Assembly: GCA_017411325.1 (NCBI GenBank)
Contig: JAFQQJ010000015.1
Coordinates: forward strand, 50,815-114,814
Direction of reading: 5' to 3'
Origin: Clostridia bacterium
GTDB lineage: Bacteria > Bacillota > Clostridia > CAKSNL01 > HGM11501
DNA length: 64,000 nucleotides
The notes beneath the pieces are model-generated. The model was not told where the DNA came from. It saw only the letters and a program-made list of their open reading frames with translations, and searched no databases. A program made the position numbers and the translations under genes. Positions 49,954 through 58,625 of this stretch are shown piece after piece (position 1 is the stretch's first letter; every line of letters starts with the position of its first letter).

Positions 49954-52539
49954 TTATTTGTATTCTACAAGCTCAACCTTACCCGACATACCTGTGGGCT
50001 CCATTACCATATATCTTGAGAATTTATCTCTTTCGCGGAAGCCCATATGAGTTGTTACAATTATTTCAAGCTCATTTTCACCTGCTTTTACTAAGTCTGT
50101 TATATCAAACTTGTACGGAGGAACTATTCTTCCTAACGCATTCTTTCCGTTAACTGTTACATTAACTGTCTCACCGGCATTTTCTATTTCAAGGTAAAGC
50201 TTTTTATATCCCTTTGCTTCAACATTAACTTTGGTTTCGTATTTTATGTGCCCTGCAAAGCGGTCCATTCCGGGAAGTGCATTTATATTGCAAAGTGTAA
50301 AGTCTTTTTTGAAAGGCGTGAAAGTATAATCTTCACTTCCTTCTGCCAAAGATACATCATAGCATTCTGGTATAAGAGTTCTCTTTGCTTCTGTAAGCTC
50401 TTCATATGAAGGAATGTCGGCATCCACATCGCCTAAAATTATAAAAACGGAATTGTAGGGCGCAATATTAAGCTTGATTCCGTCATTTGTCACTTTCTTC
50501 ACAGCCACATTGTTCATCGCGTCGTATTCAATATATGTTCCTCCGTTGAAGCCTTCGGGATAAATAACTGTTTCGCAGGATTTTAAGATATCTTCGTTAA
50601 CAAACATATAAATTTCGTTATTGCCGTTTATGTATCTATAGTATCTTAAATTCTGATGGGGCTTGGAAAGTGAAATGTCGTAAAGACCTTCGCTTCTTAA
50701 GTATGAAACTAATTTTTCGGGCGCCACCTCAATTAAATTTTCGCCATTTAAGAACGATACACTCTCCCCTTCGCAGCTCTTATCAGTGTAACCTCCGGCA
50801 AAGATAACCTTAACACCTGCATCGGCAAGCTCTGCAAAGCGTCTTAATGCCTTTACAGGAAGATATTCGCTGTTCGGCACTACAAGGCAGGGGTATTTTT
50901 CGTCACAAAGAACGATGCTTCCATCCTCAACCGCAGCATTAAGAAGATAATCAAGAGGGATTATATCAAAATCTATCTGATTGTCTGTAAGAATCTTTGC
51001 ATATTTCTTTTCATGGCCGTTTCTTCCGCCGGACCATTCGCCTTCTGCTCTGTAATAAAGAGCAACCTTACACTTGTGGTCACCGTCTGTAAGAAGAGTG
51101 CTTACACGGTTGGAATACTCCATTAAAGACTTAAAGTCTTTGAACTGCGAATATGTTCCGCCTTCATAAAAATGAGGAGGACAATCGTAATCCGGGCTAA
51201 TTCCTGAAAAAGCATGAGGAACGAAATAATTAATTCCGCGGACAAGCATATGGTCTGATAACCACTTCATCATTTTAAGGCCTTCTGCCCATCCGAATGC
51301 ACCGTACATTTCGCACATTGCTCTTCCCTTTTTAACATCCTTCTGGATGTGGCTGTGGCTGGATGCAAGCTTGGCAAGCTCATAGTGGAAAAATTCATGG
51401 TCTGCATACTGAATACCGTGGCAGATTGTTGCTTTACAATCCTGGAATCCGGGAAGAATTTCATTTAATACTACATCAATACCGCCCATATCCTGTCCGT
51501 CCATGGAACGGAAGAAGTGAGCACCTGATGCGAATTTCGTATCACGGCTGTTATCTTCGATAACGTGACCGATATATTCAACGCCGTGTGCCCTCGACCA
51601 GTCGCCAAGCTTCTGGCAGAAGCTTTCGGCATAAAGAGTGGATACTATATCCATATAAGCAACTCTGAATTCGGGAGAAACACCTTCCACATTATAAAGA
51701 AGAGAAGGAAGCTTGCAGAGTGCATCGTCACCGAATCTTTCTATAAGTCTTTCGAACACAAGATAGTTACAGGGAAGCGCACCGTTAAAACTTGTTTCAC
51801 CCTCTGTCGGTAATGTGCAACGCGCAATATAAGGTTCGTCTGAGAAAAAGCCCTTGAATATATTTCCGAAATACTTTGAAAAATGCTCATACATCGGCTC
51901 ATAAACCGCATTAACCAATATATCGCAAGCTTCGGGGTTTAATGTATCGATATGTCTTTCTTCAGGCACAGGATATGTAAATATCGTAAATACAGACCAG
52001 ATTCCTTCGGGAAGATCCATATTTTTTATAAGTCCGTCTTCATACTTATCTGTAAGATCAATGCATTCTGAAGAATATTCAAATTCTATGCTGTTTCTTT
52101 TATATGCAACTATTTTTACAATATCAGGATTTTCCGGAAGCTTGGTATCGATAATAAGATTGTGGTTTTTACACGGGCCGACAACATCGGTGTGAAGTTC
52201 GCTAAATCTTCTTTTTACAAGATGGGCATTTTCGGGAGCGGATGCCTGATCCACAGCAAATCCTGTCGGGAAATGTTTGTCGTCAAGAAGCCATACTTCC
52301 ATACCTAATTTTTCGCACTCATCGAAGATAAGCTGCATATCGCTCCACCAGTCATCCTTGCCGAATTCTTCGTGGGTTCTGGATTCCACACAGACAGCCC
52401 TTATTCCCGATTCATAAACCTTATGAATTTCTCTTTTTAAGAGTTCATCATCCTCGTTGTGCACCCAAAGGAACGGGAGAAGATAGTTATCGGGCTTGTT
52501 TTTTAATACTGCATTAAATTTTTCGTTAAAAGTCTTCAT
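49954..52539 (-). CDS. Large glycoside hydrolase, GH106 (alpha-L-rhamnosidase)-like
   Basis: 861 residues. N-terminal TIM-barrel region with FFSDEPYIAR, HVIEDNSRDT, the MGGIDVVLNEILPG stretch and GRAMCEMYGAFGWAEGLK, features shared with the GH106/PF17132 rhamnosidase-like proteins. The C-terminal ~150 residues form a GH2-type jelly roll (AGETVNVTVNGKNALG). No signal peptide. Substrate is uncertain; family assignment is by resemblance. RBS AAGAAGGGG; 30 bp after the ABC exporter gene. Confidence 0.7.
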   Translation of the reverse strand: MKTFNEKFNAVLKNKPDNYLLPFLWVHNEDDELLKREIHKVYESGIRAVCVESRTHEEFGKDDWWSDMQLIFDECEKLGMEVWLLDDKHFPTGFAVDQASAPENAHLVKRRFSELHTDVVGPCKNHNLIIDTKLPENPDIVKIVAYKRNSIEFEYSSECIDLTDKYEDGLIKNMDLPEGIWSVFTIFTYPVPEERHIDTLNPEACDILVNAVYEPMYEHFSKYFGNIFKGFFSDEPYIARCTLPTEGETSFNGALPCNYLVFERLIERFGDDALCKLPSLLYNVEGVSPEFRVAYMDIVSTLYAESFCQKLGDWSRAHGVEYIGHVIEDNSRDTKFASGAHFFRSMDGQDMGGIDVVLNEILPGFQDCKATICHGIQYADHEFFHYELAKLASSHSHIQKDVKKGRAMCEMYGAFGWAEGLKMMKWLSDHMLVRGINYFVPHAFSGISPDYDCPPHFYEGGTYSQFKDFKSLMEYSNRVSTLLTDGDHKCKVALYYRAEGEWSGGRNGHEKKYAKILTDNQIDFDIIPLDYLLNAAVEDGSIVLCDEKYPCLVVPNSEYLPVKALRRFAELADAGVKVIFAGGYTDKSCEGESVSFLNGENLIEVAPEKLVSYLRSEGLYDISLSKPHQNLRYYRYINGNNEIYMFVNEDILKSCETVIYPEGFNGGTYIEYDAMNNVAVKKVTNDGIKLNIAPYNSVFIILGDVDADIPSYEELTEAKRTLIPECYDVSLAEGSEDYTFTPFKKDFTLCNINALPGMDRFAGHIKYETKVNVEAKGYKKLYLEIENAGETVNVTVNGKNALGRIVPPYKFDITDLVKAGENELEIIVTTHMGFRERDKFSRYMVMEPTGMSGKVELVEYK

Positions 52540-52569
52540 TGCATACCCCTTCTTTCTTTATCATAAATA

Positions 52570-54234
52570 TTATTTTACTTTATTCAATCCCGCTTCATCA
52601 AGGATATACGCCGAATCGCAGATGGATAGCGGAGATTTTCTGTGTGTTATGAGAATACAGGTTTTATTTATTTCTCTTAAATTTTCAATAACCTCTTTTT
52701 CTGTCTTTTCGTCAAGTGCACTTGTTGCTTCATCGAGAAGTAAAATTTCAGCATCCGACAAAAGTGCTCTTGCTATGGCAATACGCTGTTGCTGGCCTTC
52801 AGAAAGACCGAAGCCGCCTTCGCCAATTTTTGTGTTGATCCCATCGGGTAACTGGTTTATAAATTCATCACAGCCGGAAATCCTTAAAGCTTCTTTTATC
52901 TTATCATCATTTGCCTCTTCTTTTGAAAACAAAAGATTTTCGAGAATCGTGCCTGAAAAAAGCAGATTTCCCTGTGGCACAAAAGAGAAAAATTTTCTTG
53001 TTCCTCTTCCCGCTTCGATTTCTTTTTCATTATCTTTAAGCAGTACTTTGCCTGAAAGAGGTTTGTAAATACCCAAAAGCAATAAAAGTATGGTGCTTTT
53101 CCCTATTCCAGAATGTCCCTGAATTGCTGTAACTTCGCCTTTTTTAACAGAAAGGTTTACTTTTTCAAAAAGCCTCTCTCTGCCGTATGTAAACGAAACA
53201 TCCGAAAGTGTGAGTTCATCAACCTCTGTTATGTCACAGCTTTCCTCCGGTTCATCGGGAAGATTTTCAATTTCAAGAATTCTTTCAGCGGAAGCAACCA
53301 TAGAATAATACCTTGGAAGGATTCCGCCGATTTCATTAAGCGACGTCTGAAGCCCTCCTGCAAGCTGAAGCATTGCTGTTAGTGAACCGTAGCTTAAATT
53401 ATTATTTACTATAGCAAACACAGAATATATAAACACCGCAATAATTGCGAAATTATAAGAACCTGAATATACAGCATGCACAAGAGCGGATATTATCTTC
53501 TGACGCATCAATTTAGCCTTATATTCTTTTTGTACCGCTTCTGATTTGCTTTCCATTTTTTTATCGGCTGTAAATACTTTTATCATAAGAAGTCCGAGAC
53601 TCTGCTCCTGAAAAACAGAACGTACTTTGCCTTCTGCACTCTGTGCCTCTTTATGAATCCTTTTAAGCGTCTTTCTTACGGAAAAGGAAAACAAGCTTAA
53701 TAACAGCCCGAAAACAAGTAAAAACACAGCAAGCTTTGGTGCAAGTATATACATAAATACAAATGAACCCAAAAGTCTTACTACAAGCGAAAGTGCTGAT
53801 GGAATAAGAGAAACGAGATTTCCTGATATCACCCTTGCATCACTGAACATTCGGTTAAGCAAGTCTCCCGAATGATATTCGGTTGTCTTTTTATACTCTT
53901 TCTTATAAAGCGATGTCATAATTTCGCTTCTTATTGAATTGAGTATATTAACCGTGGAGGATTCTTTTACATACGATGATAAAACAGAAACCAGAATACT
54001 TATCACAATAACAGAAGCAAAAGCAATTATCCAGTTTCTTAATGAATCAGAGCTGCCGCCTTTCGTTACCGGTTCTATAAGGTCGATAATTTCCCGATAG
54101 CAAAGAGCCCTGAAAACTCCGGTCAAAGATAAGAAAACGCCGAAAACCGTCAAAAGAATTATACCAATCTTCTGACGTCCGGCGCATTTAGTTATCCATT
54201 TTCTTGCCTGAGGCTCAATTTTTTCTTTTTTCAT
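52570..54234 (-). CDS. ABC transporter, fused permease and ATPase (exporter type)
   Basis: 554-residue half-transporter: six membrane helices in residues ~20–310, then an ATPase domain with Walker A GHSGIGKSTI, signature LSEGQQQRIAIARA, Walker B ILLLDEATSALD and H-loop ILITHRKSP. No peptidase domain. Would act as a homodimer. Substrate cannot be inferred. Transcribed from a consensus promoter and likely co-transcribed with the glycosidase. Confidence 0.9.
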   Translation of the reverse strand: MKKEKIEPQARKWITKCAGRQKIGIILLTVFGVFLSLTGVFRALCYREIIDLIEPVTKGGSSDSLRNWIIAFASVIVISILVSVLSSYVKESSTVNILNSIRSEIMTSLYKKEYKKTTEYHSGDLLNRMFSDARVISGNLVSLIPSALSLVVRLLGSFVFMYILAPKLAVFLLVFGLLLSLFSFSVRKTLKRIHKEAQSAEGKVRSVFQEQSLGLLMIKVFTADKKMESKSEAVQKEYKAKLMRQKIISALVHAVYSGSYNFAIIAVFIYSVFAIVNNNLSYGSLTAMLQLAGGLQTSLNEIGGILPRYYSMVASAERILEIENLPDEPEESCDITEVDELTLSDVSFTYGRERLFEKVNLSVKKGEVTAIQGHSGIGKSTILLLLLGIYKPLSGKVLLKDNEKEIEAGRGTRKFFSFVPQGNLLFSGTILENLLFSKEEANDDKIKEALRISGCDEFINQLPDGINTKIGEGGFGLSEGQQQRIAIARALLSDAEILLLDEATSALDEKTEKEVIENLREINKTCILITHRKSPLSICDSAYILDEAGLNKVK

Positions 54235-54264
54235 AGCTACAACCCCAATGCTTTTATTAAGATA

Positions 54265-54293
54265 ATTATATAGGATTTAGTTTAATATGTCAA
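54265..54293 (-). promoter_or_regulatory. Consensus promoter of the ABC transporter–glycosidase operon
   Basis: Minus strand TTGACA (54288–54293), 17-bp spacer, TATAAT (54265–54270). Confidence 0.88.
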
Positions 54294-54322
54294 TAAAAAA
54301 CCACTTATTTTCAGCCAAAATA

Positions 54323-54351
54323 TTGACATTTTATTTATTTTGCGGTAAACT
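54323..54351 (+). promoter_or_regulatory. Promoter of serS
   Basis: TTGACA (54323–54328), 17-bp spacer ending TGCGG, TAAACT (54346–54351); divergent to the ABC promoter. Confidence 0.82.
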
Positions 54352-54385
54352 ATCATTATTACTTTTGGAAAAGAGAGGAATACTT

Positions 54386-55681
54386 ATGTTAGACATCAAA
54401 TTTGTCAAAGAAAATCCCGAATTGGTTAAAGAAAATATCAAGAAGAAGTTTAAGGATTCCAAGCTTCCTCTTGTTGATGAGGCCATCCGTCTTTATGACG
54501 AAAAGCGCGCCGCAAATACAAGAGCTTCTGAGCTTCGTTCAAACCGTAACTCTTTAAGTAAGCAGATAGGTATGCTTATGGGCCAGGGCAAAAAGGATGA
54601 GGCAGAAGAAATAAAAGCTCAGGTAAACGCTCAGGCAGAAGAACTTAAAGCACTTGAAGAAAAAGAAGGCGTTCTTGAAGCAGAGCTTAAAGAAGTTATG
54701 ATGAAGATTCCCAACATCGTAGACGATTCCGTACCCGTTGGTAAAAACGACGAGGAAAATGTTGAAGTTGAACAGTTCGGAGAAAAGACCAATCCTTCCT
54801 TTGAAATCCCCTACCACACCGATATTATGGCAAAGTTCAATGGAATAGACAAGGAATCTGCCGGCAAGGTTGCAGGCGAAGGCTTCTATTATCTTATGGG
54901 AGATATTGCCCGTCTTCACAGTGCGGTACTCGCTTATGCAAGGGACTTTATGATAAATAAAGGCTTTACCTATTGCATCCCTCCTTATATGATAAGAAGC
55001 AACGTTGTAACAGGCGTTATGAGCTTTGAAGAAATGGATGCAATGATGTATAAAATTGAAGGCGAAGATTTATATTTAATCGGAACCAGCGAACATTCTA
55101 TGATCGGTAAATTCATCGACTCTATCAACGATGAAAAGAGTCTTCCTTTAACTCTCACAAGCTACTCCCCCTGCTTCCGTAAGGAAAAGGGTGCTCACGG
55201 CATTGAGGAGCGCGGTATATACAGAATCCATCAGTTCGAAAAGCAGGAAATGATAGTTATATGTAAGCCTGAAGAAAGTATGGAATGGTTCCATAAAATG
55301 TGGAGCTACTCCGTTGAGCTTTTCCGTTCTATGGATATTCCCGTTCGTACACTTGAGTGTTGCACAGGCGACCTTGCAGACCTTAAGGTTAAGTCCTATG
55401 ATGTTGAAGCATGGTCTCCCAAGCAGCAGAAATACTTCGAGGTATGCTCCTGCTCAAACCTTGGCGACGCTCAGGCAAGAAGACTCGGCATCCGTGTTAA
55501 ATCCGATGACGGCAAGAAGTACCTCGCCCACACCCTCAACAATACAGTTGTTGCTCCTCCCAGAATGCTTATTGCTTTCCTTGAAAACAATCTTGAGTTC
55601 GACGGCGAAAAGTACAGTGTAAGAATTCCCGAGGCTTTAAGACCTTATATGGGCGGTATGGAAAGAATCGTTGAAAAATAA
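54386..55681 (+). CDS. serS: Serine–tRNA ligase
   Basis: 431 residues from ATG 54386, the canonical MLDIKFVKENPELV start; the longer ORF covers the promoter. The N-terminal coiled-coil arm that holds tRNA-Ser is residues ~30–105, and class II motifs follow (CFRKEKGAHG for motif 2; NNTVVAPPRMLIAFLEN for motif 3). The RBS is AGAGAGG. No T-box leader is seen in the short upstream region. Confidence 0.97.
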   Translation: MLDIKFVKENPELVKENIKKKFKDSKLPLVDEAIRLYDEKRAANTRASELRSNRNSLSKQIGMLMGQGKKDEAEEIKAQVNAQAEELKALEEKEGVLEAELKEVMMKIPNIVDDSVPVGKNDEENVEVEQFGEKTNPSFEIPYHTDIMAKFNGIDKESAGKVAGEGFYYLMGDIARLHSAVLAYARDFMINKGFTYCIPPYMIRSNVVTGVMSFEEMDAMMYKIEGEDLYLIGTSEHSMIGKFIDSINDEKSLPLTLTSYSPCFRKEKGAHGIEERGIYRIHQFEKQEMIVICKPEESMEWFHKMWSYSVELFRSMDIPVRTLECCTGDLADLKVKSYDVEAWSPKQQKYFEVCSCSNLGDAQARRLGIRVKSDDGKKYLAHTLNNTVVAPPRMLIAFLENNLEFDGEKYSVRIPEALRPYMGGMERIVEK

Positions 55682-55687
55682 TGAAGT

Positions 55688-55718
55688 AAAACGGTGTAGC
55701 AAAAGCTACACCGTTTTT
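55688..55718. terminator. Bidirectional terminator after serS
   Basis: Stem AAAACGGTGTAGC / GCTACACCGTTTT with an AAAA loop and T run. Confidence 0.93.
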
Positions 55719-55722
55719 ATAT

Positions 55723-56475
55723 TCATAAGCTAAGCATATAATCTTTTATTTTCATTCCGGTCGCGTTTTTAAATGCTGTTCTGAAATATTTCACATCCGA
55801 AAAGCCGCATTTTTCTGCAATTTCATTTTGTGAGAAATACCTTGATTCCAGAAGCTTCTTCGCTTCCTCTATTCTTCGCTCATTGAGATATTGCTTGGGA
55901 GATTTCCCTGTATGCTTTTTAAACTTTCTTCTCAGAAAAGTTTCACTGATATAAAGAGCTTCTGATATCTCTTCGGTACGAAAATCAGCATTGTTAAAAT
56001 TCTGCTCGATTATATCTATCGCTTTTGCAACATCCATATCGGTGTTATTTGAAAGCAGCATTCCTTCACTTGTTAGTTCCGATAAAATTTCATAAAACAG
56101 CGATGCTGCTTTATATCTGTATCCGATTTCTTTCGCGTTCCAAATCTTTTCCGCTTTTTCAAAAAGAGTTCTGTGTTTTTCGGTATCCTTACTTTCGAAT
56201 ACAACTATTTCGTTTTTTACGGGAAAAGACTCATTAAAATGAAATACTATAAGTTCATCCTTTTCACAAGTTCTTTTGTATTCTGCCCCCATAGGCACAT
56301 AACATATACTGCCGGAAGGGGCTTCGATATTTTTTCCATTATATATAAAACGGGCGTTTTTTGATGATAATCTGAAAGACAATGCTGAATATTCTCTTTT
56401 GCGGTTTAAGGATACTTTTGCTTTTTCTTTGTAAAAAAACACATCGAATAATTCTGCCGACAATAAATCCCGCAT
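55723..56475 (-). CDS. AraC family transcriptional regulator (second)
   Basis: 250 residues. N-terminal sensor region with a cupin-like strand pattern (KNIEAPSGSICYVPMGAEY) and two C-terminal helix-turn-helix motifs (EEISEALYISETFLRRKF, NEIAEKCGFSDVKYFRTAF). I start at ATG 56475, five bases after AAGGAGTG. Divergent from the GH10-like gene, its likely target. Confidence 0.9.
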   Translation of the reverse strand: MRDLLSAELFDVFFYKEKAKVSLNRKREYSALSFRLSSKNARFIYNGKNIEAPSGSICYVPMGAEYKRTCEKDELIVFHFNESFPVKNEIVVFESKDTEKHRTLFEKAEKIWNAKEIGYRYKAASLFYEILSELTSEGMLLSNNTDMDVAKAIDIIEQNFNNADFRTEEISEALYISETFLRRKFKKHTGKSPKQYLNERRIEEAKKLLESRYFSQNEIAEKCGFSDVKYFRTAFKNATGMKIKDYMLSL

Positions 56476-56495
56476 CAAATCACTCCTTTTCGACT

Positions 56496-56524
56496 ATGGT
56501 ACCACACCTTGTGCCGAAAATCAA
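56496..56524 (-). promoter_or_regulatory. Promoter of the second AraC regulator
   Basis: Minus strand TTGATT (56519–56524), 17-bp spacer ending TGTGG, TACCAT (56496–56501). Confidence 0.68.
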
Positions 56525-56546
56525 GCTTTTTATTCCGATTTTATGG

Positions 56547-56575
56547 TTGAACAGTTCCGAAAAACATACTACAAT
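56547..56575 (+). promoter_or_regulatory. Promoter of the GH10-like gene
   Basis: TTGAAC (56547–56552), 17-bp spacer, TACAAT (56570–56575). Confidence 0.72.
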
Positions 56576-56596
56576 TATTAAAAAGGAGGAATGATT

Positions 56597-57934
56597 ATGG
56601 AAAGACGCGAATCAGCGCTTAAATATTTTAACTATCATAAGGAATTTTGCGATGACTATGTGAAAAACGGCATCGAGAAAAACAGAAAAGGCTTTGCACG
56701 TCTCAGCATTACAGGAGAAGACGGAAAGCCCTTAAAAGGAGCTAAAGTCAAGATTAAACAGAATAGCCACGATTTTAAGTTTGGGTGCAATATTTTTATG
56801 CTTGATGAATTTGAGTCCGACGAAAAAAACGCACTTTACAGAGAGCTTTTCAAGAAATGCTTCAATTATGCAACCGTTCCGTTTTACTGGTCGGATTTAG
56901 AGCCGGAATACGGTAAGCCGAGATATGACAAAAACTCCTTAAAGGTTTACAGACGCCCTGCTCCCGACCTTTGCGTTGAATACTGCAGAGAAAATAATAT
57001 CAGAATGAAAGGTCATTGCCTTGCATACGATACATCTGCTTTCACCCCTGAATATTTTCCCAGAGATATAAAAGAAGCAAAGAAATTCTACGAAAGACAT
57101 TTTGCAGAAATAGCCGAAAGATATGCGGATGTAATTGATGATTTTGATATAACAAATGAGCTTTTATGCCATACAACACTTTTACATACAAATAACCGAC
57201 CGGCGCTTTTACGAGAATATGATTATCTTGACTGGCTTTATGAAATCGCCTATAAATATTTCCCATATAATCTTCGCTATCTTAACGAAGCTCGAAACTT
57301 AGGCGACGAAAGCTTCCGCGATAACCGTACCCCATATTATATGATGATAGAGCGTCACCTTAAAAACGGCGGCAAATGCAACGCTATAAGCATGCAGGCT
57401 CATTCTTTTATAAGGAAAGAGCAGGAAGCACATTTTGCCGGATACAGATATAATCCCATTTATATCGCAGCGCAAAGTGAGCTTTATGCCGATTTTAAGC
57501 TTCCCATACAGATATCGGAAGTTACCATTTCTGCTTTCGGTCTCGAAAAAGAAGACGAGGAAATTCAGGCAGAGATTTTAACCAATATGTATAAAATGTG
57601 GTTTGCATCACCTTATATGGAAGGCATTGTATATTGGAATATGGTTGACGGCTATGCAGCCTGGGCAAAGCCCGGATCACTTGAGGGCGAAAACTATTTC
57701 TGCGGCGGACTTCTCCGCTATGATATGACAGAAAAGCCCGCAATGACAGCCTTAAAAGAATTGCTGAAAGGCTGGCAGACAAATCTCGAATCGACAACTG
57801 ATGAAAACGGCGAGCTGGTTATAAAAGGATTTTACGGCAATTACGATTTAGAAATTGAAACACCTGCCGGTATCAAAACATCGACCTTCCATCTTGATAA
57901 ATTCTACGAAAGACCTCATTTTATAAAATTATAA
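56597..57934 (+). CDS. GH10-like endo-1,4-beta-xylanase, cytosolic
   Basis: 445 residues. A short N-terminal beta domain (ITGEDGKPLKGAKVKIKQ) precedes the GH10 barrel: FKFGCNIF, the acid/base Glu188 in DITNEL and nucleophile Glu308 in QISEVTI, then YWNMVDGYA. The acid/base motif DITNEL differs from the usual DVVNEA. There is no signal peptide, so it probably cuts imported xylo-oligosaccharides. ATG 56597, seven bases after AAGGAGG. Confidence 0.85.
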   Translation: MERRESALKYFNYHKEFCDDYVKNGIEKNRKGFARLSITGEDGKPLKGAKVKIKQNSHDFKFGCNIFMLDEFESDEKNALYRELFKKCFNYATVPFYWSDLEPEYGKPRYDKNSLKVYRRPAPDLCVEYCRENNIRMKGHCLAYDTSAFTPEYFPRDIKEAKKFYERHFAEIAERYADVIDDFDITNELLCHTTLLHTNNRPALLREYDYLDWLYEIAYKYFPYNLRYLNEARNLGDESFRDNRTPYYMMIERHLKNGGKCNAISMQAHSFIRKEQEAHFAGYRYNPIYIAAQSELYADFKLPIQISEVTISAFGLEKEDEEIQAEILTNMYKMWFASPYMEGIVYWNMVDGYAAWAKPGSLEGENYFCGGLLRYDMTEKPAMTALKELLKGWQTNLESTTDENGELVIKGFYGNYDLEIETPAGIKTSTFHLDKFYERPHFIKL

Positions 57935-57937
57935 CAT

Positions 57938-57969
57938 AAAAACCGATGCAGCTTTGCTACATCGGTTTT
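57938..57969. terminator. Bidirectional terminator after the GH10-like gene
   Basis: Stem AAAACCGATG / CATCGGTTTT, with further pairing of GCAGC and GCTAC inside, and a T run. Confidence 0.85.
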
Positions 57970-58619
57970 ATACTGTCAAATAAATCCCAGGGATATTCGT
58001 TTCCGGGATATGATATAAAATCCATTTTTTCTCCCGAAAAAGGATGTCGGAAGGCTATGCGGTGCGACCAGAGGGCAACGGAGCAACCGTTATCCTTGCT
58101 TCCGTATTTGCCGTCGCCTGCAAGAGGCATTTTTCTTGATGCGAACTGAACCCTTATCTGATGAAAACGCCCCGTGAAAAGACGCACCAAAATAAGCGAC
58201 AGCGGTTTTTCGTCTTTTCGGGAAGTCTCTTTAAGTTTGTAGCTCAAAAACGCTTCCTTGACTCCTTTTCGCGCCTTTTTAACCACATATGCTTTATTGT
58301 CCCGCGCACTTTTGTATAAGAGATCTTTAAACTCCCCTTCATTTTCGGGAATTCCTTCAACAACAGCGAGATATTCCTTCAGGAATTCGTCTTTATTTTC
58401 AATGACTGCAGATATTTTTGCAGCAGCTTTTGCATTTTTGGCATAAACCATAACTCCGCCTGTATTTCTGTCAAGCCTGTGAACAGGATAAATATCCGAA
58501 GAAAGCTCTTTTGATAAAAGTGAAATCATATTTTCGCTTCCTTTTTCATCCCCCTGAGAAAGAATCCCGACAGGTTTTGCGCAAACGACTATATGCTCAT
58601 CGGAATATAAAATTTCCAT
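57957..58619 (-). CDS. RluA family pseudouridine synthase
   Basis: 220 residues, short for the family because the S4 domain is absent. Catalytic Asp in PVHRLDRNTGG near 46–56; LFTGRFHQIRVQFA near 148 is typical. Substrate RNA unknown. Ends at a shared terminator and lies six bases downstream of the next minus-strand gene. Confidence 0.92.
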   Translation of the reverse strand: MEILYSDEHIVVCAKPVGILSQGDEKGSENMISLLSKELSSDIYPVHRLDRNTGGVMVYAKNAKAAAKISAVIENKDEFLKEYLAVVEGIPENEGEFKDLLYKSARDNKAYVVKKARKGVKEAFLSYKLKETSRKDEKPLSLILVRLFTGRFHQIRVQFASRKMPLAGDGKYGSKDNGCSVALWSHRIAFRHPFSGEKMDFISYPGNEYPWDLFDSIKPM

Positions 58620-58625
58620 TTTATG

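Noticed and set aside
54287..54385. Upstream extension of the serS ORF
   Set aside because: It covers the promoter; the conserved SerRS N-terminus begins at ATG 54386.
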